Assembly: GCF_900312745.1 (NCBI RefSeq)
Contig: NZ_OMPD01000014.1
Location: 1,054,001-1,118,000, forward strand
DNA length: 64,000 nucleotides
Origin: Aquimarina sp. AU58
GTDB taxonomy: Bacteria > Bacteroidota > Bacteroidia > Flavobacteriales > Flavobacteriaceae
Direction: 5' to 3'
The translations under genes were made by a program, and so were the position numbers. Below, one piece after another: positions 54,620 through 64,000 of this stretch. Position 1 is the first letter of the stretch, and every line of letters starts with the position of its first letter. Below the pieces are notes generated by a model. The model did no database searches. It was not told the DNA's origin and saw only the letters and a list, made by a program, of their open reading frames with translations.

Positions 54620-54623
54620 GCTG

Positions 54624-56618
54624 TTGGCAATAAAAGAAAAAAACATATTAAACCGATTGTATTTCATAGCAGCGTGTATGTTCATCTTTGCAATAGCAGT
54701 ATTGGCTAAGTTGGTAAATATACAGTTTGTAGAAGGAGATATGTATCGTAAGAAAGCTCAGGAACGGGTTTTTAAAACCTTTGATATTCCTGCGAACAGA
54801 GGTAACCTGTATGATAGTAAGGGAAACCTTTTAGCAACATCTGTTCCTAAATATGATATACGATTTGATGCATTGGCAGTTAATGATAAAGACTTTAGAG
54901 CACATATTAAACCACTTTGCGAAGCATTATCTAAAGAATTTGGAAAACCAGTTTCATACTATGACAAAATTATAAGAACCGCAAGAGCGAATAGAAACAG
55001 ATACTTGTTGTTACGAAGAAATTTAGGGTATTCTCAGTATATGAGAGTTAAAAAGTTCCCTTTGTTCGAATATGGAGCTAATCGAGGAGGATTAATAGTA
55101 GAGCAACGCACAGTAAGAGAACATCCTATAGGAAAAATAGCTGAACGTACAGTAGGATATGAAAGAAGGGATGAACATGGGTATTATACCAGAGTAGGCT
55201 TAGAAGGGGCTTATGGACCATTTTTAAGAGGGAAAGAAGGGAAACGAAAAAAACAAAAAATAGCAAAAAACCAATGGAAACCTATAGGGGATGCTAACGA
55301 AGTAGAACCGCAAGACGGGTATGATGTTGTTTCTACTATTGATGTAAATATACAGGATATAGCACATCACGCATTACTTGCTCAACTTGAAACATTTGAA
55401 GCAGAGCACGGCACTGTAGTGGTAATGGAAACTAAAACCGGAGAGATAAAAGCGATTTCTAATCTGGGGCGCACCAATGCAGGGAAATATTATGAGAAAC
55501 TTAATTATGCGGTTGGAGAATCTCATGAGCCGGGATCTACATTTAAATTGATGACAATGGTTGCTGCTTTAGAAGACAGAGTTATAGATTCAAGTTATGT
55601 AGTAGATACCGAAAATGGTCGTGTAAAGTTTTATGATAGAATTGTAAAAGATTCTAAATGGGGAGGGTACGGAAAAATATCTGCAGCAAAAGCATTTGAG
55701 TTATCGTCAAATACTGCTTTTGCTAAGATGATTAATGAAAATTATAAAGATAACCCTAGAAAGTTTGTAGATCGCTTAATTAATATGGGCCTTGGAGAAA
55801 CACTTGGATTGGCAATTAAAGGAGAAGGGAAACCTATAATCCCTTACCCGGGAGATAAAGATTGGTACGGAACCACATTGCCATGGATGGCACATGGTTA
55901 TGGTGTTGCAATTACGCCATTACAAACATTGGTTTTTTATAATGCAATCGCTAATGATGGCGAAATGGTAAAACCTAGATTTATTAAAGAAGTCAAAACA
56001 TGGGATAAAACCAGGGAGAGGTTTGATAAAGAAATTCTTAATCCAACAATATGTTCTAAAGAAACTGCAAAAATTGTTCAGGAGATGATGAAGAATGTGG
56101 TTAAGAGAGGAACAGCAGATAATATCCGTACTAATAATTTTGGTATTGCAGGCAAAACAGGCACATGTTGGGGAAATTATGGAAAAGACAAAGAACGTGA
56201 ATACATATCATCTTTTGCGGGCTATTTTCCATCTGATAAACCTATTTATTCTTGCATTGTAGTGGTGCATAAACCAAATAAGAAAAAAGGATATTATGGT
56301 AGTGAAGTTGCTGCTCCGGTGTTCAAAACCATTGCTACAAAAATATATAACGATATACCGGTAATTGATGAAGTATCTTATGCTGTTGTCGAAAGTAAAT
56401 CAGTTGTAAATAGTTATGAGAAGTATTATCAGAATGCTCAAAAATACAAGACTATAATGCCTAATGTAACAGGTATGCCAGCAATGGATGTGATCTCTCT
56501 TCTAGAAAATATGGGACTGAAAGTCGAACTAAAAGGATCAGGAAGGGTGAAAAAACAATCTATAGAACCAGGAACTAAAGTAAAGATAAACCAAACAGTG
56601 AGATTAGAATTATCGTGA
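54624..56618 (+). CDS. ftsI: Division-specific transpeptidase (PBP3/FtsI) with PASTA domain
   Basis: The 664-aa class B penicillin-binding protein starts at TTG 54624. A membrane anchor (about 11-30) is followed by the pedestal domain (about 45-230), the transpeptidase with Ser-x2-Lys in EPGSTFKLM, SSN in LSSNTAFA and KTGT in IAGKTGTCWG, and a C-terminal PASTA domain (about 600-664, IMPNVTGMPAMDVISLLENMGL). It cross-links septal peptidoglycan with FtsW. A single PASTA domain on FtsI is usual in Bacteroidota. Confidence 0.94.
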   Translation: MAIKEKNILNRLYFIAACMFIFAIAVLAKLVNIQFVEGDMYRKKAQERVFKTFDIPANRGNLYDSKGNLLATSVPKYDIRFDALAVNDKDFRAHIKPLCEALSKEFGKPVSYYDKIIRTARANRNRYLLLRRNLGYSQYMRVKKFPLFEYGANRGGLIVEQRTVREHPIGKIAERTVGYERRDEHGYYTRVGLEGAYGPFLRGKEGKRKKQKIAKNQWKPIGDANEVEPQDGYDVVSTIDVNIQDIAHHALLAQLETFEAEHGTVVVMETKTGEIKAISNLGRTNAGKYYEKLNYAVGESHEPGSTFKLMTMVAALEDRVIDSSYVVDTENGRVKFYDRIVKDSKWGGYGKISAAKAFELSSNTAFAKMINENYKDNPRKFVDRLINMGLGETLGLAIKGEGKPIIPYPGDKDWYGTTLPWMAHGYGVAITPLQTLVFYNAIANDGEMVKPRFIKEVKTWDKTRERFDKEILNPTICSKETAKIVQEMMKNVVKRGTADNIRTNNFGIAGKTGTCWGNYGKDKEREYISSFAGYFPSDKPIYSCIVVVHKPNKKKGYYGSEVAAPVFKTIATKIYNDIPVIDEVSYAVVESKSVVNSYEKYYQNAQKYKTIMPNVTGMPAMDVISLLENMGLKVELKGSGRVKKQSIEPGTKVKINQTVRLELS

Positions 56619-58078
56619 CAGAGTTAAAAGACATTCTATACAAGGTAGCGATTAATGCCGTAGTTGGTAATACAACAATGAGCGTTAATAAGATTGAATT
56701 TGACTCAAGAAAAGTTGAACAGGATGATGTGTTTGTTGCCATTAGAGGTTCTGTCTCAGATGGTCATGATTATATAGAAAAAGCTATTAATCAGGGAGCT
56801 TTGGTTGTGATCTGCGAAAAGGTGCCAAATATTGCAGTTAGTGGTGTAACCTATGTAGAGGTCGAAGATACCCAATCTGCATTGGCGATCATGGCATCTA
56901 ATTATTATGATTCTCCTTCGGGAAATCTAAAACTGGTTGGAGTTACAGGTACCAATGGTAAAACAACAATTGCATCTTTATTATATCAGCTTTTTAAGAA
57001 AGCGGGATTTAAAGTGGGCTTGTTGTCTACGGTAAAAGTTGTAGTAGATACCAAGGTTTATGATGCGACACATACGACTCCAGATTCTTTAACTATTAAC
57101 TACTACCTCAAAGAAATGAATAATGCAGGGGTCGAATATTGTTTTATGGAAGTTAGTTCTCATGGGATACATCAAAAACGTACAGAAGGATTAGATTTTG
57201 CCGGAGGAATCTTTACGAATCTGTCTCATGATCATTTAGATTATCACAATACATTCAAAGAATATCGTGATGTAAAGAAAACATTTTTTGATGAGTTGCC
57301 GGCAAAAGCTTTTGCATTGGTTAATAAAGATGATAAAAACGGAAGTTTTATGATTCAAAATACCAAAGCAAAACAGCATACTTATGCTTTAAAATCCTAT
57401 GCCGATTATAGAGGTCAAATTTTAGAAAGTAGTCTAGAAGGGTTATTGCTAAAGTTGAATGATCATGAAGTCTGGGCAAAATTAATAGGCAGTTTTAATG
57501 CATACAATCTACTGGCAATTTTTGGTACAGCCGAATTATTAGGACTTGAAACCTTAGAAACCCTTCAGCTATTAAGCGACTTGCAAAGTGTAAGTGGTAG
57601 ATTTCAATATCTGATCTCTGATGAAAAAATTACAGCAATAGTTGATTATGCTCATACACCCGATGCATTAAAAAATGTGTTAGAGACTATTAATGATATT
57701 CGAACCAATAATGAAACATTGATTACAGTTGTAGGATGTGGTGGAGATAGAGATAAAATGAAACGACCTGTGATGGGAAATATTGCAGCAAGACTTAGTA
57801 ATAAAACAATTTTTACGAGTGATAATCCCAGGACAGAAAATCCAGATCAGATTATAGAAGATATCGAGAAAGGAGTAGAGCCGCAGGATTATAAAAAAAC
57901 ACTATCAATTACAGATAGAAAACAAGCTATTAAAACTGCATGCCAATTAGCAAATAAAGATGATATCATTCTTATTGCTGGTAAAGGACATGAAACCTAT
58001 CAGGAAATTAATGGAGAACGAACCGATTTTAATGATTTTGAAATTGTCAAACAAGAACTAAAAAAACTAAATAAATAA
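56615..58078 (+). CDS. murE: UDP-MurNAc-tripeptide synthetase (meso-DAP adding)
   Basis: The 487-aa Mur ligase has the ATP loop GVTGTNGKTTIASL, central EVSSHGIHQKR and the amino-acid-recognition motif DNPR (TSDNPRTENP), which marks meso-diaminopimelate as substrate, as expected for a Gram-negative wall. Start GTG 56615 overlaps the ftsI stop (GTGA). Confidence 0.96.
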   Translation: MTELKDILYKVAINAVVGNTTMSVNKIEFDSRKVEQDDVFVAIRGSVSDGHDYIEKAINQGALVVICEKVPNIAVSGVTYVEVEDTQSALAIMASNYYDSPSGNLKLVGVTGTNGKTTIASLLYQLFKKAGFKVGLLSTVKVVVDTKVYDATHTTPDSLTINYYLKEMNNAGVEYCFMEVSSHGIHQKRTEGLDFAGGIFTNLSHDHLDYHNTFKEYRDVKKTFFDELPAKAFALVNKDDKNGSFMIQNTKAKQHTYALKSYADYRGQILESSLEGLLLKLNDHEVWAKLIGSFNAYNLLAIFGTAELLGLETLETLQLLSDLQSVSGRFQYLISDEKITAIVDYAHTPDALKNVLETINDIRTNNETLITVVGCGGDRDKMKRPVMGNIAARLSNKTIFTSDNPRTENPDQIIEDIEKGVEPQDYKKTLSITDRKQAIKTACQLANKDDIILIAGKGHETYQEINGERTDFNDFEIVKQELKKLNK

Positions 58079-58118
58079 ATCCTTGACTCTCTTAAAAAAG
58101 AGGTAGAGGTAGTAACTT

Positions 58119-59351
58119 ATGCTATACTATCTATTCGAATATTTGGAAAGCGAATACCAGTTCCCCGGGGCGACGTTGTTTCAGTTTATCACTTTTAGGG
58201 CAGCAATGGCAATAATTTTGTCGCTATTAATCTCTACAATTTATGGTAAACGAATCATAAATTTTCTTAGAAAAAAACAGATGGGAGAAAGCATTCGTGA
58301 GCTTGGTCTGGATGGTCAAGCCGAAAAAGCTGGTACGCCAACCATGGGAGGAATTATTATTATTCTGGCAACTCTGGTTCCTGTACTATTGTTAGCTAAA
58401 CTTGATAATATATATGTAATCTTATTGATCATTACTACATTATGGATGGGGGTTATAGGTTTTACAGATGATTACTTAAAAATAAAAAGAAAAGATAAAG
58501 AAGGTCTGGCAGGAAAATTTAAGATAATAGGACAAGTTGGGCTTGGGCTTATTGTGGGATGTACAATGTATTTTCATAATGATATTACTATCAAAGAAGA
58601 AAAAGTAAAATCAGAAACAGAGCAAGTTGTAAATGCAGGAGAAGAGGTGTCCGATTTTAATCCGGCTATAAAATCTACAAAAACTACGATACCTTTTTTT
58701 AAGAATAATGAGTTTGACTATTCAGATTTGATTACCTGGATTAGTCCTGAAATGGAAAAATATGCTTGGTTAATTTTTATACCTATTGTCATTTTTATTG
58801 TTACGGCCGTATCAAATGGAGCGAATCTAACCGATGGGATTGATGGTCTTGCAGCAGGCTCATCTGCAATTATGGTATTAACATTAGCTCTTTTTGCATG
58901 GGTGTCGGGTAACATTATTTTTTCAGACTATCTCAATGTGATGTATATCCCAAATTCTGGAGAAATGACCATCTATATTACTGCCTTTGCAGGAGCGCTA
59001 GTAGGGTTTCTATGGTATAATACATATCCGGCTCAGGTGTTTATGGGAGATACAGGTAGTCTTACTATAGGAGGAATAATAGCAGTGATAGCAATTGCAA
59101 TACGTAAAGAATTTTTGATCCCAATTTTATGTGGCATCTTTTTTATTGAAACCGTATCAGTAATGATGCAGGTGAGTTGGTTTAAATATACCAAAAAGAA
59201 ACATGGAGAAGGAAGAAGGATTTTTCTAATGTCTCCATTACATCATCACTATCAAAAAAAAGGAATACATGAAAGTAAGATCGTTACCAGATTCTGGATT
59301 GTCGGCATTTTTATGGCAATCATAGCAGTGATTACATTAAAAGTTAGGTAG
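58119..59351 (+). CDS. mraY: Phospho-MurNAc-pentapeptide transferase
   Basis: The 410-aa polytopic enzyme makes lipid I on undecaprenyl phosphate. [32 protein letters not shown] and [13 protein letters not shown] are the catalytic loops, and [11 protein letters not shown] is the C-terminal His motif. It is about 50 residues longer than E. coli MraY because of a polar insert at about 155-205, typical in Bacteroidota. Confidence 0.96.
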   Translation: MLYYLFEYLESEYQFPGATLFQFITFRAAMAIILSLLISTIYGKRIINFLRKKQMGESIRELGLDGQAEKAGTPTMGGIIIILATLVPVLLLAKLDNIYVILLIITTLWMGVIGFTDDYLKIKRKDKEGLAGKFKIIGQVGLGLIVGCTMYFHNDITIKEEKVKSETEQVVNAGEEVSDFNPAIKSTKTTIPFFKNNEFDYSDLITWISPEMEKYAWLIFIPIVIFIVTAVSNGANLTDGIDGLAAGSSAIMVLTLALFAWVSGNIIFSDYLNVMYIPNSGEMTIYITAFAGALVGFLWYNTYPAQVFMGDTGSLTIGGIIAVIAIAIRKEFLIPILCGIFFIETVSVMMQVSWFKYTKKKHGEGRRIFLMSPLHHHYQKKGIHESKIVTRFWIVGIFMAIIAVITLKVR

Positions 59352-59352
59352 T

Positions 59353-60687
59353 ATGAAAAGGCTGGTAGTGCTGGGAGCAGGAGAAAGTGGAGTAGGAACT
59401 GCTATTCTGGGTAAAAAAGAAGGATTCGATGTTTTTGTTTCGGATAAAGGGACAATTACAGATCAATATAAAGAAGTTCTTAGAAATTTTGAAATTGAAT
59501 GGGAAGAACAAGGGCATACAGAAATTAAAATTCTGAATGCAGATATCGTTATGAAAAGCCCTGGGATTCCTGATACAGTAGCATTAATAGCAAAGCTGAA
59601 TAAAAAAGGAATTCCTGTAGTGTCTGAGATAGAATTCGCTGCAAAGTACACAGGCGCTCAGATTGTTGGTATTACCGGGAGTAATGGAAAAACTACAACC
59701 ACAATGCTTACACATTATGTGCTTCAGCATGGTGGATTAAAAGCCAATATGGCTGGTAATATAGGAGATAGTTTTGCAAAACAAGTAGCAGAAAATGATG
59801 CTCCTTTTTATGTGCTTGAGCTAAGTAGTTTTCAGCTAGATGGGATAAAGGATTTTGCTCCGCATATTGCTGTTCTTACAAATATTACTCCAGATCATTT
59901 GGATCGATATGAATACCGGTTTGAGAACTATATAGCGTCAAAATTCAGAATTGCAATGAATCAAAATGAAAATGATTATTTCATTTATGATGCAGACGAT
60001 ACAGTAATAACAGAATATTTAAAACAACATCCCGTTCGTTCAAGGTTACTGCCTTTTTCATTGACCAAAAAGGTAGAAAATGGAGCATATTTAGAAGAAG
60101 AAAATATAACAATAATAATAGATAACAACAAAGTAATCATGCCAACAACAAATTTAGCATTAAAAGGAAATCACAATGTAAAAAACGCTATGGCCGCCGC
60201 TACAGTATCACAATTGTTAAAAATTAGAAAAGCGACTATTAGAGAGTGCCTGGAGAATTTTCATGGAGTAGAACATAGATTAGAAGATGTATTAAAGATT
60301 AATAATGTGCAATACATTAATGATTCTAAAGCGACAAACGTAAATGCTACTTTTTATGCTTTGGATGCTATGAAATCGGCAACAGTGTGGATTGTTGGTG
60401 GGATAGACAAAGGAAATGATTATACAGAATTGTATTCACTGGTTAATGAAAAAGTAAAAGCTATTATTTGTTTAGGAGTAGACAACTCCAAGATTATTAA
60501 TGCATTTGGAAATTGTGTGGATAATATTATAGAAACACAATCGATGAAAGAAGCTGTAAATATGGCATATAAAATAGCGGAGAGAAATGAAAATGTACTG
60601 TTGTCTCCAGCGTGTGCAAGTTTTGATTTATTTAAAAACTACGAAGAAAGAGGGAGACAATTTAAAGAAGCAGTAAGAGAATTGTAA
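59353..60687 (+). CDS. murD: UDP-MurNAc-alanine--D-glutamate ligase
   Basis: The 444-aa Mur ligase has an N-terminal Rossmann-like domain (VVLGAGESGVGTAIL), the ATP loop GITGSNGKTTTTMLT, VLELSSFQLDG and NDSKATNVNATFYAL, then LLSPACASFDLFKNYEERG. It adds D-Glu to UDP-MurNAc-Ala. It starts one base after the mraY stop. Confidence 0.96.
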   Translation: MKRLVVLGAGESGVGTAILGKKEGFDVFVSDKGTITDQYKEVLRNFEIEWEEQGHTEIKILNADIVMKSPGIPDTVALIAKLNKKGIPVVSEIEFAAKYTGAQIVGITGSNGKTTTTMLTHYVLQHGGLKANMAGNIGDSFAKQVAENDAPFYVLELSSFQLDGIKDFAPHIAVLTNITPDHLDRYEYRFENYIASKFRIAMNQNENDYFIYDADDTVITEYLKQHPVRSRLLPFSLTKKVENGAYLEEENITIIIDNNKVIMPTTNLALKGNHNVKNAMAAATVSQLLKIRKATIRECLENFHGVEHRLEDVLKINNVQYINDSKATNVNATFYALDAMKSATVWIVGGIDKGNDYTELYSLVNEKVKAIICLGVDNSKIINAFGNCVDNIIETQSMKEAVNMAYKIAERNENVLLSPACASFDLFKNYEERGRQFKEAVREL

Positions 60688-60713
60688 TAAAAAAACAGAA
60701 AAATAATAGTAGA

Positions 60714-61919
60714 ATGACCAAAGTATTAGCAAATATAAAAGGGGATAAGGCAATCTGGGCGGTAGCAGCTTTGTTGGCACTGTTTTCGTTCCTACCTGTA
60801 TATAGTGCTAGTAGTAATTTGGCATATTTGTATGGAGGCGATGGAGATACTTTTAGTTTTTTGGTTAAACACTTTGCACATTTGGTTTTAGGGTTTTTGA
60901 TCATGTATGGTGTACATAAAATACCTCATCATTATTTTAAAGGACTTTCTATTATCATGATACCAATGGTGATAGTACTGTTGTTAATCACATTGGCGCA
61001 GAATACAACAGGCGGAGGGACAAACGCAAGTAGATGGATTCGTTTACCATTTGTAGGTGTAGGTTTTCAGCCTTCTACTTTGGCAGCAGTAGTTTTAATG
61101 GCTTATGTAGCTAGATATCTTTCAAAAATTAAAGATAAAGCTGTTACTTTTAAGGAAACATTACTACCATTGTGGTTACCCGTGTTTTTGGTACTAATGT
61201 TGATTTTGCCTGCCAATTTTTCTACTGCAGCAATCATATTTTCAATGGTAATTGTTTTGGTATTTCTAGGAGGATATCCGCTAAAATATATTTCGGTGAT
61301 CTTAGGATCCGGGCTTTTGATACTTACTTTTTTCATTTTGTTTGCAAAGGCATTTCCGGGAGTTTTTCCAAATAGGGTAGATACTTGGGTAAGTAGAATA
61401 GAAAATTTTACAGATAAAAAGGACACTCAGGAAGATTATCAGATAGAACGTGCAAAAATTGCAATTGCCAGAGGAGGAGTTATTGGTACAGGGCCTGGTA
61501 AAAGTGTACAGAGAAACTTTTTGCCGCAGTCATCATCAGATTTTATTTATGCAATTATTATTGAAGAATGGGGTTTTGTTGGAGGAGTTTTTCTAATGTT
61601 ATTATACATATTGTTATTATTGAGGTTGGTGATTGTTGCCCACAAAAGCGCAGATATTTTTGGTAAGCTATTAGTGATGGGTGTTGGTTTGCCTATTGTT
61701 TTTCAGGCGTTCATAAATATGGCGGTTGCTGTAGAGTTGTTTCCGGTAACAGGACAAACACTTCCGCTTATTAGTAGCGGAGGAACATCAATTTGGATGA
61801 CCTGCCTGGCAATTGGTATTGTATTAAGTGTAAGTAGTAAAAGAGAAACTAGTATAGAAGAAGAACGAATAAAAGAAAAAGAAGAAGACCCTTTAGAGGT
61901 TTTGAGTGAAGTTTTATGA
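60714..61919 (+). CDS. ftsW: Division-specific SEDS glycosyltransferase FtsW
   Basis: The 401-aa protein has about ten membrane helices. Family marks are [18 protein letters not shown], the [34 protein letters not shown] loop and [11 protein letters not shown]. It polymerises septal glycan strands with FtsI. The acidic tail ([12 protein letters not shown]) is cytoplasmic. Its stop overlaps murG by four bases. Confidence 0.95.
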   Translation: MTKVLANIKGDKAIWAVAALLALFSFLPVYSASSNLAYLYGGDGDTFSFLVKHFAHLVLGFLIMYGVHKIPHHYFKGLSIIMIPMVIVLLLITLAQNTTGGGTNASRWIRLPFVGVGFQPSTLAAVVLMAYVARYLSKIKDKAVTFKETLLPLWLPVFLVLMLILPANFSTAAIIFSMVIVLVFLGGYPLKYISVILGSGLLILTFFILFAKAFPGVFPNRVDTWVSRIENFTDKKDTQEDYQIERAKIAIARGGVIGTGPGKSVQRNFLPQSSSDFIYAIIIEEWGFVGGVFLMLLYILLLLRLVIVAHKSADIFGKLLVMGVGLPIVFQAFINMAVAVELFPVTGQTLPLISSGGTSIWMTCLAIGIVLSVSSKRETSIEEERIKEKEEDPLEVLSEVL

Positions 61920-63007
61920 GCAAAAAGCTAAGAATCATATTATCTGGAGGAGGTACAGGAGGACATATCTATCCTGCAATAGCTATTGCTAATGAAATAC
62001 GTGACAGATACCCAGATACTTCTATTTTGTTTGTAGGAGCAAAGGATCGTATGGAGATGCAAAAAGTACCGCAAGCAGGATATGAAATTAAGGGATTGTG
62101 GATTAGTGGTATTCAAAGAAAGCTAACGTTGAGTAATTTGTTGTTTCCGATAAAACTATTAAGTAGTCTGTGGAAATCCAGAAAAATTATAAAAAAATAT
62201 AATCCAGATGTAGTTATAGGAACCGGGGGATTTGCAAGTGGGCCATTATTAAAAATGGCAAATTCAAGAAAGATTCCAACCGTGCTTCAGGAACAAAATT
62301 CGTTTCCGGGAATTACCAATAAATGGTTGTCAAAAAGAGCCAGTAAGATTTGTGTTGCTTATGATAATATGGAAAAGTTTTTTCCGAAGAATAAAATCAT
62401 AAAAACGGGTAATCCTGTTCGTCAGGATTTGCTAAATACCAACGAAAAGAGAGACCAGGCAATTGAAAAATATACCCTTGACCCAGAAAAGAAAACAATT
62501 TTGGTGATTGGAGGAAGCTTAGGAGCTAGAAGAATTAATCAATTAGTCGAAAAAGAACTTGATTTTTTTGCAGGAAAAGAGGTTCAGTTACTTTGGCAAT
62601 GTGGTAAACTGTACTATTCAGATTATAAGCAATATACAGATCAAAAGGATGTGCAAGTACATGAGTTTTTAGAGACTATGGATTTGGCATATGCAGCTGC
62701 AGATGTTATTATATCAAGAGCTGGTGCAAGTTCGGTTTCAGAATTATGTATTGTTGCTAAGCCAACATTATTTATCCCTTCGCCAAATGTAGCCGAAGAT
62801 CATCAAACCAAAAATGCTAAGGCGATTGTCGATAAAAATGGAGCTGTAATGTTAAAGGAGAGCGAACTCGATAATAAGTTTGAGTATACGATTTCGGAAT
62901 TACTAGATTCAGAAAATGTACAAGCCAAACTTTCTGAAGGAATAAAAGAATTAGCCTTGCCTAATGCTACTTCGGATATAGTAGATGAGATTGAAAAATT
63001 AATGTAA
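61916..63007 (+). CDS. murG: Lipid II synthase MurG
   Basis: The 363-aa GT28 glycosyltransferase transfers GlcNAc to lipid I. The N-terminal glycine loop [37 protein letters not shown], and the UDP-GlcNAc site [12 protein letters not shown] and [14 protein letters not shown] are all present. Start ATG overlaps the ftsW stop. Confidence 0.96.
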   Translation: MSKKLRIILSGGGTGGHIYPAIAIANEIRDRYPDTSILFVGAKDRMEMQKVPQAGYEIKGLWISGIQRKLTLSNLLFPIKLLSSLWKSRKIIKKYNPDVVIGTGGFASGPLLKMANSRKIPTVLQEQNSFPGITNKWLSKRASKICVAYDNMEKFFPKNKIIKTGNPVRQDLLNTNEKRDQAIEKYTLDPEKKTILVIGGSLGARRINQLVEKELDFFAGKEVQLLWQCGKLYYSDYKQYTDQKDVQVHEFLETMDLAYAAADVIISRAGASSVSELCIVAKPTLFIPSPNVAEDHQTKNAKAIVDKNGAVMLKESELDNKFEYTISELLDSENVQAKLSEGIKELALPNATSDIVDEIEKLM

Positions 63008-63037
63008 AATAAAACAGTAAGAAATTAGAAGCATATA

Positions 63038-64000
63038 ATGAATAAAGGTTTAGAGAACATACAAAATATATATTTTATCGGTATCGGTGGTATCGGTATG
63101 AGTGCTCTTGCCCGATATTTTAAATTTCTAGGTAAAAATGTAGCAGGATATGATAAGACTCCTAGTCAGATTACTTCTGATCTAATAGCATTAGAAATTC
63201 CGATTCATTTTGAAGATAACATTGATCATATCCCTAAGCCATTTTTGAATACTGAGAATACGTTAATTGTGTATACTCCTGCTATCCCAAAAGATCATAA
63301 AGAATATGTGTATGTACAGAGCAATGGATTTTTGATCAAGAAGAGAGCAGAAGTTTTAGGAATTATAACAAAAGATACGTATACGCTTGCAGTGGCGGGA
63401 ACACACGGAAAGACGACAACAACAGCTATTCTAGCGCATTTACTTAAAGAAAGCGGAGCAAAAGTGACTGCTTTTTTGGGAGGGATAAGTGAAAATTATA
63501 ATTCTAATCTTGTATTAGAAGGAAATGAAGTAGTGGTAGTAGAGGCAGACGAATTTGATAGATCGTTTTTACAATTATATCCGGATATAGCAGGAATTAC
63601 TTCGATGGATGCAGATCACCTGGATATTTATGAAAAGGCTAATACATTAGAAGAGTCGTTTGTTGAATTTTCTTCTAAAGCAAAAGACCACCTTTTGGTA
63701 CGTAATGGATTGCCTCTTTCGGGTATCACTTTTGGAATCGAAGATGACTCAGATTACTGTGCTCAAAATATAAAAATAGATAATGGAACCTATATTTTTG
63801 ATTTAAAAACACCACATAAGTATATTAAAGATTTGCATTTAAACCTGCCAGGTAGACACAACTTGTTAAATGCTATTACAGCCTTTGCTATAGCGATGCT
63901 TTACGGCTCCCCGACCGGACCTTTGGCAAAGGCTTTATTTTCTTTTAAAGGCGTGCAAAGAAGATTTACCTACCAGATTAAAACGAATGATCTTGTGTAT
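63038..64000 (+). CDS. murC: UDP-N-acetylmuramate--L-alanine ligase, partial
   Basis: The reading frame starts at ATG 63038, 30 bp after murG, and runs open through the last base of the window (321 complete codons, no stop), so the C-terminal third is missing only because the window ends. IGIGGIGMSALARYF is the N-terminal UDP-binding loop, AGTHGKTTTTA the ATP loop and VEADEFDRSF the MurC-specific segment; LPGRHNLLNAITA begins the linker to the last domain. It adds L-Ala to UDP-MurNAc, the first Mur-ligase step. Confidence 0.95.
   Translation, partial: MNKGLENIQNIYFIGIGGIGMSALARYFKFLGKNVAGYDKTPSQITSDLIALEIPIHFEDNIDHIPKPFLNTENTLIVYTPAIPKDHKEYVYVQSNGFLIKKRAEVLGIITKDTYTLAVAGTHGKTTTTAILAHLLKESGAKVTAFLGGISENYNSNLVLEGNEVVVVEADEFDRSFLQLYPDIAGITSMDADHLDIYEKANTLEESFVEFSSKAKDHLLVRNGLPLSGITFGIEDDSDYCAQNIKIDNGTYIFDLKTPHKYIKDLHLNLPGRHNLLNAITAFAIAMLYGSPTGPLAKALFSFKGVQRRFTYQIKTNDLVY

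Noticed and set aside
1..64000. tRNA, rRNA, CRISPR array, prophage or integrase
   Set aside because: No tRNA T-loop with matching acceptor stem, no rRNA core sequence, no spaced repeats and no integrase or transposase motif were found on reading both strands; a covariance search could still find an unusual small RNA.

Overview
The window is a contiguous piece of a low-GC chromosome from a member of the Flavobacteriaceae (phylum Bacteroidota). The evidence is the gliding genes gldA, gldB and gldC, a protein with a type IX secretion sorting domain, several Bacteroidota promoters of the TTTG-N(19-21)-TAnnTTTG type, the order nadE / gldB-gldC, and a division and cell-wall (mur) cluster led by mraZ. 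An Aquimarina-like marine genus is a guess only. No rRNA, tRNA, CRISPR array, prophage or transposase gene was seen. Both edges cut through ordinary chromosome, and murC runs off the right edge.

Layout. 1-1.7 kb: a hypothetical gene and a lipoprotein with an internal duplication. 1.85-7.8 kb: a SAM-I riboswitch followed by metH in two parts, a DinB-like gene and metF (methyl-folate to methionine). Between the two metH parts lies a 442-bp insert. It has imperfect 29-bp inverted ends, encodes a four-helix-bundle protein of the 23S-IVS family, and is flanked by a 7-bp direct repeat; removing it joins the halves in frame. 8-11.5 kb: envelope genes (leucine-rich-repeat lipoprotein, PagL-like deacylase, GIN-domain lipoprotein). 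11.7-14.9 kb: a multi-PAS histidine kinase and its receiver protein. 14.9-17.7 kb (minus strand): gldA, a duplicated membrane protein and a fatty-acid desaturase. gldA and the desaturase gene share a nearly identical 47-bp promoter block. 18.1-22.3 kb: a GH1 glycosidase, an Lrp-type regulator, and the threonine-degradation pair tdh-kbl.

22.3-26.7 kb: an aromatic amino-acid operon (pheA, aminotransferase, tyrA, DAHP synthase-chorismate mutase). It is preceded by a complete transcription attenuator: a 25-codon leader peptide with the run FYFFFFYF, a 9-bp terminator hairpin with eight T residues, and a competing antiterminator pairing inside the leader reading frame. This and the insert in metH are the two most interesting things in the window.

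26.9-41.8 kb: housekeeping genes (rsgA, dtd, two DUF3857/transglutaminase-like proteins, a MazG-like gene, aroA, queA, a chalcone-isomerase-like/DUF2147 fusion, rlmN, a polyprenyl synthase), then an ECF sigma factor, anti-sigma-like protein and barrel protein with a likely self-regulated promoter. 42.2-47.7 kb: a large T9SS-secreted FN3/MAM protein and a dnaG that has lost all four zinc ligands. 47.7-52.5 kb: a LuxR-type regulator with Glu at the phospho-acceptor position, nadE, gldB-gldC, engB and a hydrolase. 52.8-64 kb: mraZ-rsmH-ftsL-ftsI-murE-mraY-murD-ftsW-murG-murC, headed by three GTGGTAA repeats spaced 10 bp apart, which are likely MraZ boxes.
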